Assembly (NCBI GenBank): GCA_000403495.2 | Contig: KE159799.1 | Coordinates: 308,990-372,989, forward strand | Direction: 5' to 3' | DNA length: 64,000 nt | Source: Lachnospiraceae bacterium 10-1 | Lineage (GTDB): Bacteria; Bacillota; Clostridia; Lachnospirales; Lachnospiraceae | In this document: in pieces, positions 26,817 to 36,694 of the stretch | Numbering within the stretch: position 1 is the first letter of the stretch | Layout: the number at the start of each line of letters is the position of its first letter | Made by a program: the position numbers and the translations under genes | Notes under the pieces: generated by a model | The model's database searches: none | What the model was told of the DNA's origin: nothing | The model's input: the letters and a program-made list of their open reading frames with translations, nothing else

Positions 26817-28595
26817 TTATTCATCCAGCCAATAGTCATCATCATTTTCGTCTATTGATTCTAATACTTTTTTATTTTTTGAAATTTTTTGCTGATCATT
26901 TTTCTTTTTTGCCCCCACAGATTTCTTTCCTGAATTTTTTACTTTTCTAAAATCTTTTTTCTTCATTATACCGGTTTTCTGTGCAATACCAACCAGCATA
27001 TATCCCTTGGGCATACTGCGCAGTTCCTCCTCTGAAACCGCATTCCAGCGTATGATCAAAATAAAATATACGCTCATTCCCACCATAATTGCAATTGCAA
27101 GCGCAATGATATTGATTTTACAGAGATAGTAAAGCCCCTGATAAGTGCCGAAAGCTGCTGCTCCCATAATAGTAGACGCAACAACCGGTCTTATAAAAGT
27201 TTTGTCAACTTCCTGACGGTACTGTAAATGCCTGTGAATTGCTATCTGATTTAAAACACACAAAATAAAAGAATATAATACTGTGGAAAAAACATAATAA
27301 AACAAACTATATTTTTCATTCAAAAACAGCATCATCAAAATCATAACCGCCGCATGGATTATTACTGACGCCGTAGCATTTATAATAGGCGCATTCATCC
27401 TTCCAACAGACTGTAAAATTGCCTGTGTTAAAGTGGAAAGTGCATAAAAAATAATGCTCACCGCCATGCTAGAAAGCAGCATGGAAGAAATCTCAAGGGA
27501 TGCCGGCTGGGGAAAAATAACCAACATAACAGGTTTTGCCAATACCCCAATTCCTACTGCACATGGAATAGAAATTAACATGGTAACCTTTACCGACTTT
27601 GCAACCTTATTTTTAACCCCATCCAAATATCCTTGTGCAAAATCACTGGAAATTCCTGGTATCAAAGCTGTCGCCATTGCAGATGCCATTGCAATGGGAA
27701 TGTTGGAAATCTTCGTCCCCTTTGAAATTGCACTTAAATCGGTGGAAACCGCTGCTTCTCCTATTTTTCTGACGCCCATCATAATTTGTTGATAAATAGT
27801 ATTGTCCAAAAAATTTGTAATATTATATATACCCGTACTTATAATAAAAGGCGTAACCACCATCAGAATCATTTTAAAAATATCGCCATATGATTCATCT
27901 ATATGTCCCGTATCCCGTTCAATTCTTCGGCGGATAGTCTTTCTGTTTAATGCATATACCCCCACCATAAATAAAAGTCCGGCCAAGACTCCGGCACCTG
28001 TCCCAATGGTTCCTCCTGCAGCTCCAAAAGAAGCCTGTGTGGTGGTATTTTGATCTGCTGCCATATTTACCATTACATAGGCCATGCCTATACTCACACC
28101 TGCATTTACAAGCTGCTCTAAAATCTGAGACACGGAAGTCTGAACCATAGTTTTATGGGCTTGAAAATACCCACGCAAAACCCCCAGTATCCCGCTAAAA
28201 AAAATAGTAGGCGCAAGCACTTTTAAAGGCAGTACCGCGCTGTCCATCTTTACCAGAAGTCCGGCTCCAAAAAACACAAATAAGCTGGCAATACCACCGA
28301 CTACCAGCACATAAATAAATGCACAGCAGAAAATCCTGTGTGCATTTCGATATTCTTTTGTTGCCAGCCTCTGTGCAATCACCTTGGAAACTGCCGACGG
28401 AATGCTGTAGGAAGATATTAGCAAAATAATGCTGTACGCGTAATATGCACTATTGTAATATCCGTTTCCTTCATCTCCAATGATGGCAACCAACGGGCGA
28501 TTGTACAAAAGACCAATAATGCGGACGATGATTCCGGCAAAAGCCAGAATCCCCGCCTGCAATATAAAACTGTCTTTCTTTTTGCTGTTAGACAT
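26817..28595 (-). CDS. SpoVB/MurJ-type lipid II or oligosaccharide flippase
   Basis: 592 residues with about 14 membrane segments, belonging to the MOP exporter superfamily. N-terminus: AGIVRIIGLLYNRP-like, then ISSYSIPSAVSKVIAQ, both typical of SpoVB proteins. In Bacillus SpoVB is needed for spore cortex, and related proteins flip lipid II. After the last segment the protein carries an unusual tail of about 60 residues: a Lys/Ser-rich stretch followed by the acidic end DENDDDYWLDE. Confidence 0.85.
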   Translation of the reverse strand: MSNSKKKDSFILQAGILAFAGIIVRIIGLLYNRPLVAIIGDEGNGYYNSAYYAYSIILLISSYSIPSAVSKVIAQRLATKEYRNAHRIFCCAFIYVLVVGGIASLFVFFGAGLLVKMDSAVLPLKVLAPTIFFSGILGVLRGYFQAHKTMVQTSVSQILEQLVNAGVSIGMAYVMVNMAADQNTTTQASFGAAGGTIGTGAGVLAGLLFMVGVYALNRKTIRRRIERDTGHIDESYGDIFKMILMVVTPFIISTGIYNITNFLDNTIYQQIMMGVRKIGEAAVSTDLSAISKGTKISNIPIAMASAMATALIPGISSDFAQGYLDGVKNKVAKSVKVTMLISIPCAVGIGVLAKPVMLVIFPQPASLEISSMLLSSMAVSIIFYALSTLTQAILQSVGRMNAPIINATASVIIHAAVMILMMLFLNEKYSLFYYVFSTVLYSFILCVLNQIAIHRHLQYRQEVDKTFIRPVVASTIMGAAAFGTYQGLYYLCKINIIALAIAIMVGMSVYFILIIRWNAVSEEELRSMPKGYMLVGIAQKTGIMKKKDFRKVKNSGKKSVGAKKKNDQQKISKNKKVLESIDENDDDYWLDE

Positions 28596-28654
28596 TGCTG
28601 CTGCTCTCCAAAACGTAACCGTTCAGTCTTCTCCATACACAAAAGCGTCTGCTG

Positions 28655-30100
28655 CTATCCAATCAGCCAATCATACATTTCCTGATACTTAGCTGCTGAA
28701 ACATTCCATGAAAAATCAGCCGCCATAGCTCTGTCTACAATCTTGTTCCACTCACGCTTCCTGTCGTAGTAAATCTTTTCTGCATAGCGGATCGTACTCA
28801 GCATTTCGTGTGCATTATAATTCACAAAGGAAAATCCTGTTCCTGTTCCTTCAAATTCATTATATGGCTGTACTGTGTCTTTCAGTCCTCCTGTTTCCCT
28901 TACGATCGGTACTGTTCCGTAGCGCAGGCTCATAAGCTGGCTTAATCCGCAGGGTTCAAACAAAGAAGGCATAAGGAACGCATCACATGCCGCATAAATT
29001 TTATGAGATAATGCTTCTGAATAGTATATGTTTGCAGAAACCTTATTATTATATTTCCAGTCAAAATGCCGGAACATATTCTCGTATCTTTCTTCTCCCG
29101 TACCAAGTACAACAATCTGCACACTGTCCTGGCACAGTTCATCCATCACATAGGCAATCAGGTCAAATCCCTTTTGGTCTGTCAGTCTGGACACAATACC
29201 AATCATAAACCGTTTGTCGTCCTGTTCCAAACCAAGTTCTTCCTGAAGTGCACGTTTATTTTTGATCTTTTCTTTACGGAAATTAACTGCATTATACTTA
29301 TAATCTATGTATTTATCTGTTTCGGGATTGAACTCTTCATAGTCAATTCCGTTTACAATTCCCCGAAGAGAATTGCTTCTGGCGCGCATCAAACCGTCTA
29401 ACTGCTCTCCATAAAACTCTGTCTTAATTTCTTCTGCATAAGTGCTGCTCACAGTGGTAACCGCATCTGCATAAACAAGTCCGCCCTTTAAAAGATTTGC
29501 ATCTTTAAAAAGCTCCAGTTTATCAGGTGTAAAATAATAAGGAGGAAGTCCTGTAATATCCTGTACCTCCTTGACACTCCATTTCCCCTGGAATTTCAGG
29601 TTATGAATTGTCATAACAGATTTAATGCCGCGGTAAAATTCATTTCCCTGGAAACGTTCCTTTAAATATACCGGAATTAAACCTGTCTGCCAGTCATGGC
29701 AGTGAATCAAATCCGGTCTGAAATCAATTACCGGCAAAATAGATAATGCTGCTTTTGAAAAGAATGCATACTTTTCAATTTCAAAAAGTGCATTATCACT
29801 ATATGGCTTAAAGCCATTGAAAAACATTTCATTGTCTATGAAATAGTACTTTACATCATCCACTTCCGCATACATGATGCCTACATATTCATTTTTCCAG
29901 TGAAAATCCATATAAAAATGAGTCACATAGCTCATTTTATCTTTCATTTCCTGTGTCATGCAGGTATATTTGGGAAGAATTACCCTCACATCAAAATACC
30001 GCTTGTCGATGCATTTCGGAAGCGATCCGACTACATCAGCCAATCCGCCTGTTTTAATAAATGGAACACCCTCAGAAGCGACAAAAAGTATCTTTTTCAT
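28655..30100 (-). CDS. glgA: Glycogen synthase (ADP-glucose)
   Basis: 481-residue GT5 glycosyltransferase. The ADP-glucose-binding KTGGLADVVGSLP is at the N-terminus, CHDWQTGLIP at about residue 135, and EPCGLSQLMSLRYG at about residue 375. It builds storage glucan, which Clostridia accumulate before sporulation. The ATG at 30100 is seven bases after GGAGG; the GTG one codon earlier is less likely. No other glg genes are nearby. Confidence 0.93.
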   Translation of the reverse strand: MKKILFVASEGVPFIKTGGLADVVGSLPKCIDKRYFDVRVILPKYTCMTQEMKDKMSYVTHFYMDFHWKNEYVGIMYAEVDDVKYYFIDNEMFFNGFKPYSDNALFEIEKYAFFSKAALSILPVIDFRPDLIHCHDWQTGLIPVYLKERFQGNEFYRGIKSVMTIHNLKFQGKWSVKEVQDITGLPPYYFTPDKLELFKDANLLKGGLVYADAVTTVSSTYAEEIKTEFYGEQLDGLMRARSNSLRGIVNGIDYEEFNPETDKYIDYKYNAVNFRKEKIKNKRALQEELGLEQDDKRFMIGIVSRLTDQKGFDLIAYVMDELCQDSVQIVVLGTGEERYENMFRHFDWKYNNKVSANIYYSEALSHKIYAACDAFLMPSLFEPCGLSQLMSLRYGTVPIVRETGGLKDTVQPYNEFEGTGTGFSFVNYNAHEMLSTIRYAEKIYYDRKREWNKIVDRAMAADFSWNVSAAKYQEMYDWLIG

Positions 30101-30215
30101 CACAAACCCTCCAACAATTATTGTTACTAAGTATTATACAACATACTCACGTCCAATAAAAGTAAAATTTAGGTTTTTTACAGTTCATCGGTGAGTGCAG
30201 GCAGCTGAACCATAT

Positions 30216-30731
30216 TTAGCGGTGCTGAAGTCTTATTTTATCTGCAATCAATGCAATAAATTCCGAATTAGTGGGTTTTCCCTTTCCCATATTTATGGTA
30301 TAACCGAACATGGCATCCAAGGTTTCCATTCTTCCTCTGTTCCATGCCACCTCAATTGCATGCCGGATGGCTCTTTCAACGCGGCTTGCGGTTGTCTGAT
30401 TTTTTCTTGCAATGGTGGGATACAATACTTTCGTGATTGATCCAAGCATATCAGGATCTTCCACACACATCATAATCGCTTCCCTCAGATACTGATAACC
30501 TTTAATATGCGCCGGAACACCAATCTCATGAATCATGTCCGTTACATCTCTTTCCAGATTGTATCCTGACTTCTTGTCCGATACTTCCATACTCTCTTTA
30601 GGCAAAACGGTTTTACTGCCGGAAGGAACCGTGATCATTATTTGAAATTCACGATCCATGTGTATCAATTCTCCCAATATTTTATATACCTTTTCTGTAT
30701 CATTAGCCATCGACAAATTTAACTGCTCCAT
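30216..30731 (-). CDS. Spo0A homologue lacking most of the receiver domain
   Basis: 171 residues against about 265-270 for Spo0A. Residues 60-171 are a nearly unchanged Spo0A DNA-binding domain: [34 protein letters not shown] (recognition helix region), [17 protein letters not shown]. Residues 1-31 ([18 protein letters not shown] and on) align with only the first strand, helix and second strand of the receiver. The acidic pair has become Asn-Asp, and then the sequence jumps to the interdomain linker. The phosphoaccepting Asp, the switch Thr and the Lys, about 95 residues in all, are missing. There is no frameshift, and the AT-rich neighbours give no sign of degradation. GGAGGG lies seven bases before the ATG at 30731. 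This DNA-binding form would be expected to act without phosphorylation, as engineered receiver deletions do in Bacillus. Confidence 0.85.
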   Translation of the reverse strand: MEQLNLSMANDTEKVYKILGELIHMDREFQIMITVPSGSKTVLPKESMEVSDKKSGYNLERDVTDMIHEIGVPAHIKGYQYLREAIMMCVEDPDMLGSITKVLYPTIARKNQTTASRVERAIRHAIEVAWNRGRMETLDAMFGYTINMGKGKPTNSEFIALIADKIRLQHR

Positions 30732-30770
30732 CATTTTCCCTCCATATCTCGCAAATATTGCTATGAATTT

Positions 30771-30799
30771 ATTATAAAAAACATTATATGGCAATTCAA
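30771..30799 (-). promoter_or_regulatory. Promoter of the truncated spo0A
   Basis: On the minus strand TTGAAT (30794-30799) and a perfect TATAAT (30771-30776) are 17 bases apart. Slightly upstream, AGGCAAA, ten bases, TGAAT resembles a sigma-H promoter, which would repeat the dual vegetative/sporulation promoter of Bacillus spo0A; this second element is weak evidence. Confidence 0.6.
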
Positions 30800-30852
30800 C
30801 TGTCATTCATCGCGCAATTTTTGCCTGGTTGTTGGGAATTCTGTCATATCAA

Positions 30853-31944
30853 TTATAGCAGTTCCATTTTCACTGTCATTTCACTTTTACACCCATGAGG
30901 TTTTAGCTTTTCTTCAATCTTTTCTACATGGATGTCTGCCATGCTTCCACAAATAAGCGGAATCATTGGCGAAAGATGTCCCACATCCGCATCCATGATT
31001 ACAGGCACTTTATGTCTTAATGCATAGGGAAGGACTGCCTGATAATGGTCAAGCCCCATCATTTCCTGTCCATGACAAACCGGCCTGCCAAATAAAAAGC
31101 CCTTCACATATCGGAACCATCCGGCCTGTTCCATCTGCCACATAGCCCTTCGTATTCCAAATACATTCAAATCGCAGGCCTCCAAAAACCAAATGAATCC
31201 GTCTTCCTTATACTTTTCCGTAAAGTCCTTTACCCTGTCAAATTTAGTGCCAAGAAGGTTTACCAGACAGTCCATACAGCCTCCAATAAGGCGCCCGTTC
31301 ATACTGATCCTGTCTGTCTCCACCATCTGCCCTTTTTCCGCCTGCTGTTCAGGGCAAAAAATTCTAAGCTGTAGCTCTTCCGTACAATGATAAGGAGCAA
31401 GGGGATGCTCTTCATCTTTGATTCCGTCCCGCTCCCACTTTCCATAGCTTTTAAACATTCTTTTTTCACCTGTAAGCAGCGACATGGCATCAGAAATGGC
31501 AGGATGCCAGGGCTCCATTCCAAAGCTTCCCGCACAGGGGCCGTAAATGGATGCGGTGTCGCAAAAAGTGGTAAGTAAAAAGGTCATATTGGTGTTATCA
31601 GAATATCCCATATACCATTTAGGATCTGCCTTTTTAATTGCTTCAAAATCCACATATTCTAATGTTTCACACATCAATTCCCCGCCCCCGCAGGAAATCA
31701 GCACGTCATTTTCTTTTCTCAGATAGTATTTTGTAAGCTCCTCTCCACACTTTTCCGGCGTATTGCTGATGCCGATTCCTTTATCCGCATAACAGTTGGG
31801 GCCCAAATCAAATTGATAACCTGATGTTTCCCATTTACAGAGCGCATTTTGAAACGCCTCCTTGTAAGGCGATGTGGCGCATCCGCAGGAAGGGGCAACA
31901 AAGCCAATGGTTCCTTTTTCTTTCAAAAACTCAGGGTATTTCAT
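30853..31944 (-). CDS. LD-carboxypeptidase / microcin C immunity family (peptidase S66)
   Basis: 363 residues from the ATG at 31944, with AAGGAG upstream. S66 hallmarks: VAPSCG near the start, the Ser nucleophile in MGYSDNTN (about residue 115), Glu in FLEACD and His in DVGHLSP. Family members either trim muropeptides or inactivate peptide-nucleotide antibiotics (MccF). The position in an accessory region leaves both open. Confidence 0.85.
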   Translation of the reverse strand: MKYPEFLKEKGTIGFVAPSCGCATSPYKEAFQNALCKWETSGYQFDLGPNCYADKGIGISNTPEKCGEELTKYYLRKENDVLISCGGGELMCETLEYVDFEAIKKADPKWYMGYSDNTNMTFLLTTFCDTASIYGPCAGSFGMEPWHPAISDAMSLLTGEKRMFKSYGKWERDGIKDEEHPLAPYHCTEELQLRIFCPEQQAEKGQMVETDRISMNGRLIGGCMDCLVNLLGTKFDRVKDFTEKYKEDGFIWFLEACDLNVFGIRRAMWQMEQAGWFRYVKGFLFGRPVCHGQEMMGLDHYQAVLPYALRHKVPVIMDADVGHLSPMIPLICGSMADIHVEKIEEKLKPHGCKSEMTVKMELL

Positions 31945-31960
31945 TCTTCTTCTCCTTTTT

Positions 31961-32017
31961 ACATAAAACAGCAGTGCATTCACATTTATTCTAATTTAAA
32001 CTGCAAATTGCACTGCT
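31961..32017 (-). terminator. Probable terminator after the DUF362 gene
   Basis: AGCAGTGCA at 31970-31978 and TGCACTGCT at 32009-32017 form a nine-base perfect stem with a loop of about 30 nt, followed on the minus strand by GTTTTATG. The long loop lowers confidence. Confidence 0.5.
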
Positions 32018-32048
32018 GCCTGTTATCTCATCTTATTTTCGTTAAAGC

Positions 32049-33155
32049 TTAAATCTTAATCAACTCATACTCCCTGCTTCCAATTCCAATTTTTTCCGCA
32101 TGTTCCAGAGAGCTTTTCCAATTTGTGGAAGGCGCTGAGTCCGTAAAATGGTCATGGTGGACATGAGGCATTCGGTCTAACTGGCTGCCTGCAATTACCG
32201 GCTGCCTGTTTACTGCATCGGCACAGGCCATATCCAGTGCCACAGGATCAAATGAAGCAAACATTCCAACATCCGGCACAATGGGAATATCATTTTCCGC
32301 ATGGCAGTCGCAGTTAGGAGAAACGTCTATTACAAGGCTGATATGAAAATGCGGCCTGCCCTGCAAGACTGCTTTGCTGTATTCTGCAATTTTACAATTT
32401 AAGATGTCATTGCTTTCATCAGTGGCAGGACATACCGCATCCATTGGACACACACCAATGCATCTTCCACAGCCTACACATTTATCATGATCAATAGATG
32501 CTTTTCCCTCAGAAATACCTGGTGCATCATGGGCACATATTTTTATGCATCTTCCGCAGCCTACACATGCATCTTCGTTTATGTAAGGTTTTCCGGCACT
32601 GTGCATCTCCATCTTTCCGGCCCTGGAGCCACAGCCCATACCAATATTTTTAAGGGCTCCGCCAAAACCTGTTGCCTCATGGCCTTTAAAATGATTCAGG
32701 GAAATAACAATATCCGCATCCATAACGGCGCGTCCGATCTTTGCTTCTTTAACATATTCACCACCTTCTACAGGCACCAGTTCTTCATCTGTTCCTTTAA
32801 GTCCGTCTGCAATAATCACATGGCAGCCCGTTGAAAAAGGAGAATACCCATTGGTATATGCTGCATCCAAATGATCCAGCGCATTTTTTCTTCCACCAAC
32901 ATAAAGGGTGTTACAATCAGTTAAGAAAACTTTTCCTCCCAGTTCCTGCACCACTTTAACTACCACTGCCGCATAGTTAGGACGAAGATACGCAAGGTTT
33001 CCCGGCTCTCCAAAATGTATTTTAACAGCAGTATATTTGTTCTTAAAATCAATATTTCCCATGCCGGCAGTTTTAATCAGCCTCTCCAGTTTCTGCGGAA
33101 GGTTTTCCGTAAAAGAAGCCCGTAGATCTGTATAATATACTTTTGATTTTTCCAT
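32049..33155 (-). CDS. DUF362 protein with two 4Fe-4S ferredoxin motifs
   Basis: 368 residues. The DUF362 core (KIHFGEPGNLAYLRPNY, FLTDCNTLYVGGRKNALDH, NHFKGHEATGFGGALKN) is interrupted around residues 190-250 by two ferredoxin motifs, CVGCGRCIKIC and CVGCGRCIGVCP. Cytoplasmic redox protein of unknown substrate; common in anaerobic Clostridia. No flavin or membrane partner adjoins. Confidence 0.88.
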   Translation of the reverse strand: MEKSKVYYTDLRASFTENLPQKLERLIKTAGMGNIDFKNKYTAVKIHFGEPGNLAYLRPNYAAVVVKVVQELGGKVFLTDCNTLYVGGRKNALDHLDAAYTNGYSPFSTGCHVIIADGLKGTDEELVPVEGGEYVKEAKIGRAVMDADIVISLNHFKGHEATGFGGALKNIGMGCGSRAGKMEMHSAGKPYINEDACVGCGRCIKICAHDAPGISEGKASIDHDKCVGCGRCIGVCPMDAVCPATDESNDILNCKIAEYSKAVLQGRPHFHISLVIDVSPNCDCHAENDIPIVPDVGMFASFDPVALDMACADAVNRQPVIAGSQLDRMPHVHHDHFTDSAPSTNWKSSLEHAEKIGIGSREYELIKI

Positions 33156-33239
33156 AGTCCTCTCCTTATTTTTGATATACTCTTTTCCATAAGTATAATA
33201 CAGGTGAAATTTTTATTCCAGAAGAATTTCAATTGATTC

Positions 33240-34634
33240 CTATCCTTGTGAATTCTGGCTTCCCTCTGAATAATAGCTCCCCCGGCACCGTCTCATCCAA
33301 TTACCTTTTAGATAATAGACCGCAAATAAAACAGATGTCACCGTCCAGGTAAGCGGATAGCTGAAAGCAACCGTAGAAATCTCCGGGCGCAGTGGAACCA
33401 CCACCAGTATCCACACCACCCGCAGCAGGCAGACGCCCACTCCTGTCATAAGCATGGGAGGCAGTGCATCTCCACAGCCTCTTGTGGTGCCGCCTAAAAT
33501 CTCAATGCAGATATAGGTTATGTAACTGGGCGAAATCACCCGCATCATCTTTAATCCTATCTCCACTACACTTGGATCATCCGTAAACATATGGAAGAAG
33601 AATCTGCCTCCGGTAAGCACAATCACACTTAAAAGCAGGCTGGTAAATGCCGCCATCCCCAGGCAGATCCGCACACTTTTTTTAATACGGTCATATTTTC
33701 CCGCTCCGAAATTTTGTCCTGCAAAGGTTGTGATTGCAACACCATATGCTGCCACAATCATCCAGAAAATACCATCCACCTTACCATAGGCTGTCCATGC
33801 TGCTATTGTATCTGTTCCAAAAGAATTAATGCTGGACTGAATAATCAAATTTGATAAAGAATACATAGTGGACTGAATTCCTGCCGGCAGTCCAATACGT
33901 ATGATATTATGCAAAAGCATGGGCGAAAAACGAATCTCCTTCAGGTACAGTCTGTAAGAATCCTGTGATCTTAATAAAACAATTATTACCATAAGCGCAC
34001 TGATTACCTGGGACAACACGGTAGCTACCGCTACACCCACTACTCCCATTTTCAATACCGGTACAAAAAGAATATCCAGTATAATGTTGGCAATACAGGA
34101 TAAAATTAAAAAATAAAGAGGATGTTTGGAATCTCCCACAGCTCTTAAAATTCCTGCTCCCATATTATAAATCAGGGAGGGGATAACCCCAAGAAAGTAA
34201 ATCCTCATATAAATGACAGAAGGAATAAGAACATCATCCGGCGTATGCATTGCCCGCAGGGCTACTCCTGAAAAAAGAAGCCCCAACAGCATAATAACCA
34301 CACCGCCTGCAATAGAAAGAGCAATAGCTGTATGGACCGTCTTTTTCACATCCTCCTGCTTTTTTGCGCCATAATACTGGGAAATAATTACAGCTGCACC
34401 GGAGGAAAGTCCGGTAAAGAAGCCAATCAGCAAATTAATCAGCGTAGCTGCCGGTCCGCCCACTGCCGCAAGCGCTTCCTTTCCCACAAACTTTCCCACG
34501 ATCACTGCATCCGTGGTATTATAAAGCTGTTGAAAAAAGGTTCCAAATAAAATCGGAAAAAAGAAAAGAAGAAGCTGTTTCCAGATTACGCCTTCTGTTA
34601 TTTGATTAGAAATCTGATGACTGCCCGTTTTCAT
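33240..34634 (-). CDS. MATE family efflux transporter
   Basis: 464 residues with 12 membrane helices in two six-helix halves, and the MATE features FFPILFGTFFQQLYNTTDAVIVG, AVGGPAATLINLLIGFFTGLSSG and a GAGILRAVGDSKHPL loop. Drug or metabolite export driven by Na+ or H+. AAGGGGG upstream of the ATG. No regulator is adjacent. Confidence 0.9.
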   Translation of the reverse strand: MKTGSHQISNQITEGVIWKQLLLFFFPILFGTFFQQLYNTTDAVIVGKFVGKEALAAVGGPAATLINLLIGFFTGLSSGAAVIISQYYGAKKQEDVKKTVHTAIALSIAGGVVIMLLGLLFSGVALRAMHTPDDVLIPSVIYMRIYFLGVIPSLIYNMGAGILRAVGDSKHPLYFLILSCIANIILDILFVPVLKMGVVGVAVATVLSQVISALMVIIVLLRSQDSYRLYLKEIRFSPMLLHNIIRIGLPAGIQSTMYSLSNLIIQSSINSFGTDTIAAWTAYGKVDGIFWMIVAAYGVAITTFAGQNFGAGKYDRIKKSVRICLGMAAFTSLLLSVIVLTGGRFFFHMFTDDPSVVEIGLKMMRVISPSYITYICIEILGGTTRGCGDALPPMLMTGVGVCLLRVVWILVVVPLRPEISTVAFSYPLTWTVTSVLFAVYYLKGNWMRRCRGSYYSEGSQNSQG

Positions 34635-34741
34635 ACTGTTCCCCCTTGGTGAGAATTTTCAATATCCTTTCCGACAATCATTATATTCTTTTATTGAAGC
34701 GCCTTCAAGTAAAACTCTCCTCCGGCACGAAAATCCATTTC

Positions 34742-36694
34742 TTAATCAGGCAGAACATTCCTCCTAAGACTGGTATAAGCCAGCAGTATATAAACGCCAT
34801 AAATAAGGAAAAACAAGCCCATTGAAATTCCTGCAATCACTGCCGGACTGCTCCATCCTACCATAATCCCCGGCTCAACCAAACCGGCTAAATTAACAAT
34901 AAAAGAAAAACTAATCAATATAGGTGGTATTACCGGCATAGCATAATAAATGGCAAATTGCTTTCCAAGCGTCTTACTTATTTCCCTTCGTTCCATCCCC
35001 AGTTTACAAAGCAGCTCAAACTGCCCTTTATAATGTTCTGTTTCACTAAGCTGTTGAATCGCAAGAATAACAGATGCTGTCATGATAAGCACCAGCGCCA
35101 GATAAAACAATGGAAATACCATCATCGCTGTCATAACCGCCACATCCGCTTCTTCCTTTGCCTTACTATAAAAATTGGTATTGTCATATCCATCATATTC
35201 CCACTCTTTATAAAGCAGCTGTTCCAAATCATCATATTGTTCTTCACTTACCTGCTCTTTTGTCAGAACAGTATACATTATATGGCTGACAGGACGGCTT
35301 TTTGCCGCTTTGTCAGAAACTACTATGATAAAACCAAATCCGTTTCCGCTGTTTCCATACAAATGTTGGGCAAAAATCTCCGTATTAATTTCTTTTAGTG
35401 TAAAAGTCTCTCCTCCAAGACAAATCCTCTGATTCCAATTCTTTAATTCTTCTTCCACATAGGGCTGGCAGTGAATTAAATATTGCCCCTCATTCAGCGT
35501 TACCGGCGGATATCCTAACATGTCCCGAAGTAAATCATAGTCACTCTTTGCCATAACAGGATCATATTCATAATTACGGTAGTATCCTGTATTCGACGAA
35601 ACATAATCAGTCATATCATCATTCTCTGATAAGTAAATATTATACTGCCAGTAATCCTTTATAAAAATATTTTCCATTATATAATTTTGGCAGGCTCTAA
35701 ATGCTTCTTCATTCTTATCGCTGGCGCTTAAAATCAGATCAAAGCAGCTATTAGGCTTTGTCCTGTTTTCCATAATGGAACGGAAAATCATTCCGGTTCC
35801 CTCCGAAATAATGCAGGCTGTAAAAAGAAGGGCAATTGTCGCCATAATAATCCCCATTGAGGCCAGTTTACTGGTAAGCGTCCGAAACACAAGTAAGTTT
35901 TGATTTTGGTATTTACATGCAGGCCGCTTGTCAAAAAATGCCGGAACCCCGGAAGCAAAACTTAAGAAAAATCCATAGAGAAAGGCAATAATGCATCCGG
36001 CGCCAATCACTCCAGGCAGCGTTCCTCCCGTCATAAGTAAAGAAGTTCCCAAAATACCAATTATAATAGAAACAGTAAAAATTTTACGTCGTCTGCTGCT
36101 CGTCCCGATCACTGCATCTTCGTTTTGTTTATCAAAATAAATAAGGTCATGGATTTTCATCCGGCGGATACGTCTCCGGCTTTTCATCTGGGCAAACAGA
36201 TAAATAAATACGAAATAAACTAAAGTCAGTCCTACCGCTTTTACAGAGAAGAAAAATGAGAAAAAATAAGGTATTCCAAACAACGCAAATATAATGGCCT
36301 GAAGGATCTGAAACAAAAAATTTCCCAAAAGAATTCCTATTACCAGCGCACAACCTCCCACTACCATATTTTCAAGAAAAAATAATCTGGCCACCTGTTT
36401 ATTTTCCAATCCAATTAAAACATAAAGCCCAAACTCCCGGCTGCGTCTGATAAGCATAAAATTTGTAGTATAAGAAACCAGCCAGCTAATGATGCAAACC
36501 ACCACAATACTTGCTAAAATGATCATAATCGGCATCTGCACCATTTTTTTTGACAGGTTTTGCACTTCCGTAGAAAAAATCAGTCCATTAAAGGCATAAA
36601 TTAAAGCTGCCACCATGATAATCGTGAAAAAGTAAACCAGATAGTCTCCTGCCTGACGTTTTGCATTACGAAGGGATAATTTAGATAACGTCAC
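34742..36694 (-). CDS. BceB-type ABC transporter permease
   Basis: 650 residues with ten predicted membrane helices and a single large extracytoplasmic domain of about 200 residues between helices 7 and 8 (residues about 310-515). This is the signature of BceB permeases that detect and remove bacitracin-like peptides from lipid II-cycle targets. It overlaps the bceA-like stop by 14 nt. Confidence 0.9.
   Translation of the reverse strand: MTLSKLSLRNAKRQAGDYLVYFFTIIMVAALIYAFNGLIFSTEVQNLSKKMVQMPIMIILASIVVVCIISWLVSYTTNFMLIRRSREFGLYVLIGLENKQVARLFFLENMVVGGCALVIGILLGNFLFQILQAIIFALFGIPYFFSFFFSVKAVGLTLVYFVFIYLFAQMKSRRRIRRMKIHDLIYFDKQNEDAVIGTSSRRRKIFTVSIIIGILGTSLLMTGGTLPGVIGAGCIIAFLYGFFLSFASGVPAFFDKRPACKYQNQNLLVFRTLTSKLASMGIIMATIALLFTACIISEGTGMIFRSIMENRTKPNSCFDLILSASDKNEEAFRACQNYIMENIFIKDYWQYNIYLSENDDMTDYVSSNTGYYRNYEYDPVMAKSDYDLLRDMLGYPPVTLNEGQYLIHCQPYVEEELKNWNQRICLGGETFTLKEINTEIFAQHLYGNSGNGFGFIIVVSDKAAKSRPVSHIMYTVLTKEQVSEEQYDDLEQLLYKEWEYDGYDNTNFYSKAKEEADVAVMTAMMVFPLFYLALVLIMTASVILAIQQLSETEHYKGQFELLCKLGMERREISKTLGKQFAIYYAMPVIPPILISFSFIVNLAGLVEPGIMVGWSSPAVIAGISMGLFFLIYGVYILLAYTSLRRNVLPD

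Noticed and set aside
34958-35398. 146-codon plus-strand frame opposite the bceB-like gene
   Set aside because: Antisense shadow of a transmembrane gene, with biased composition only.
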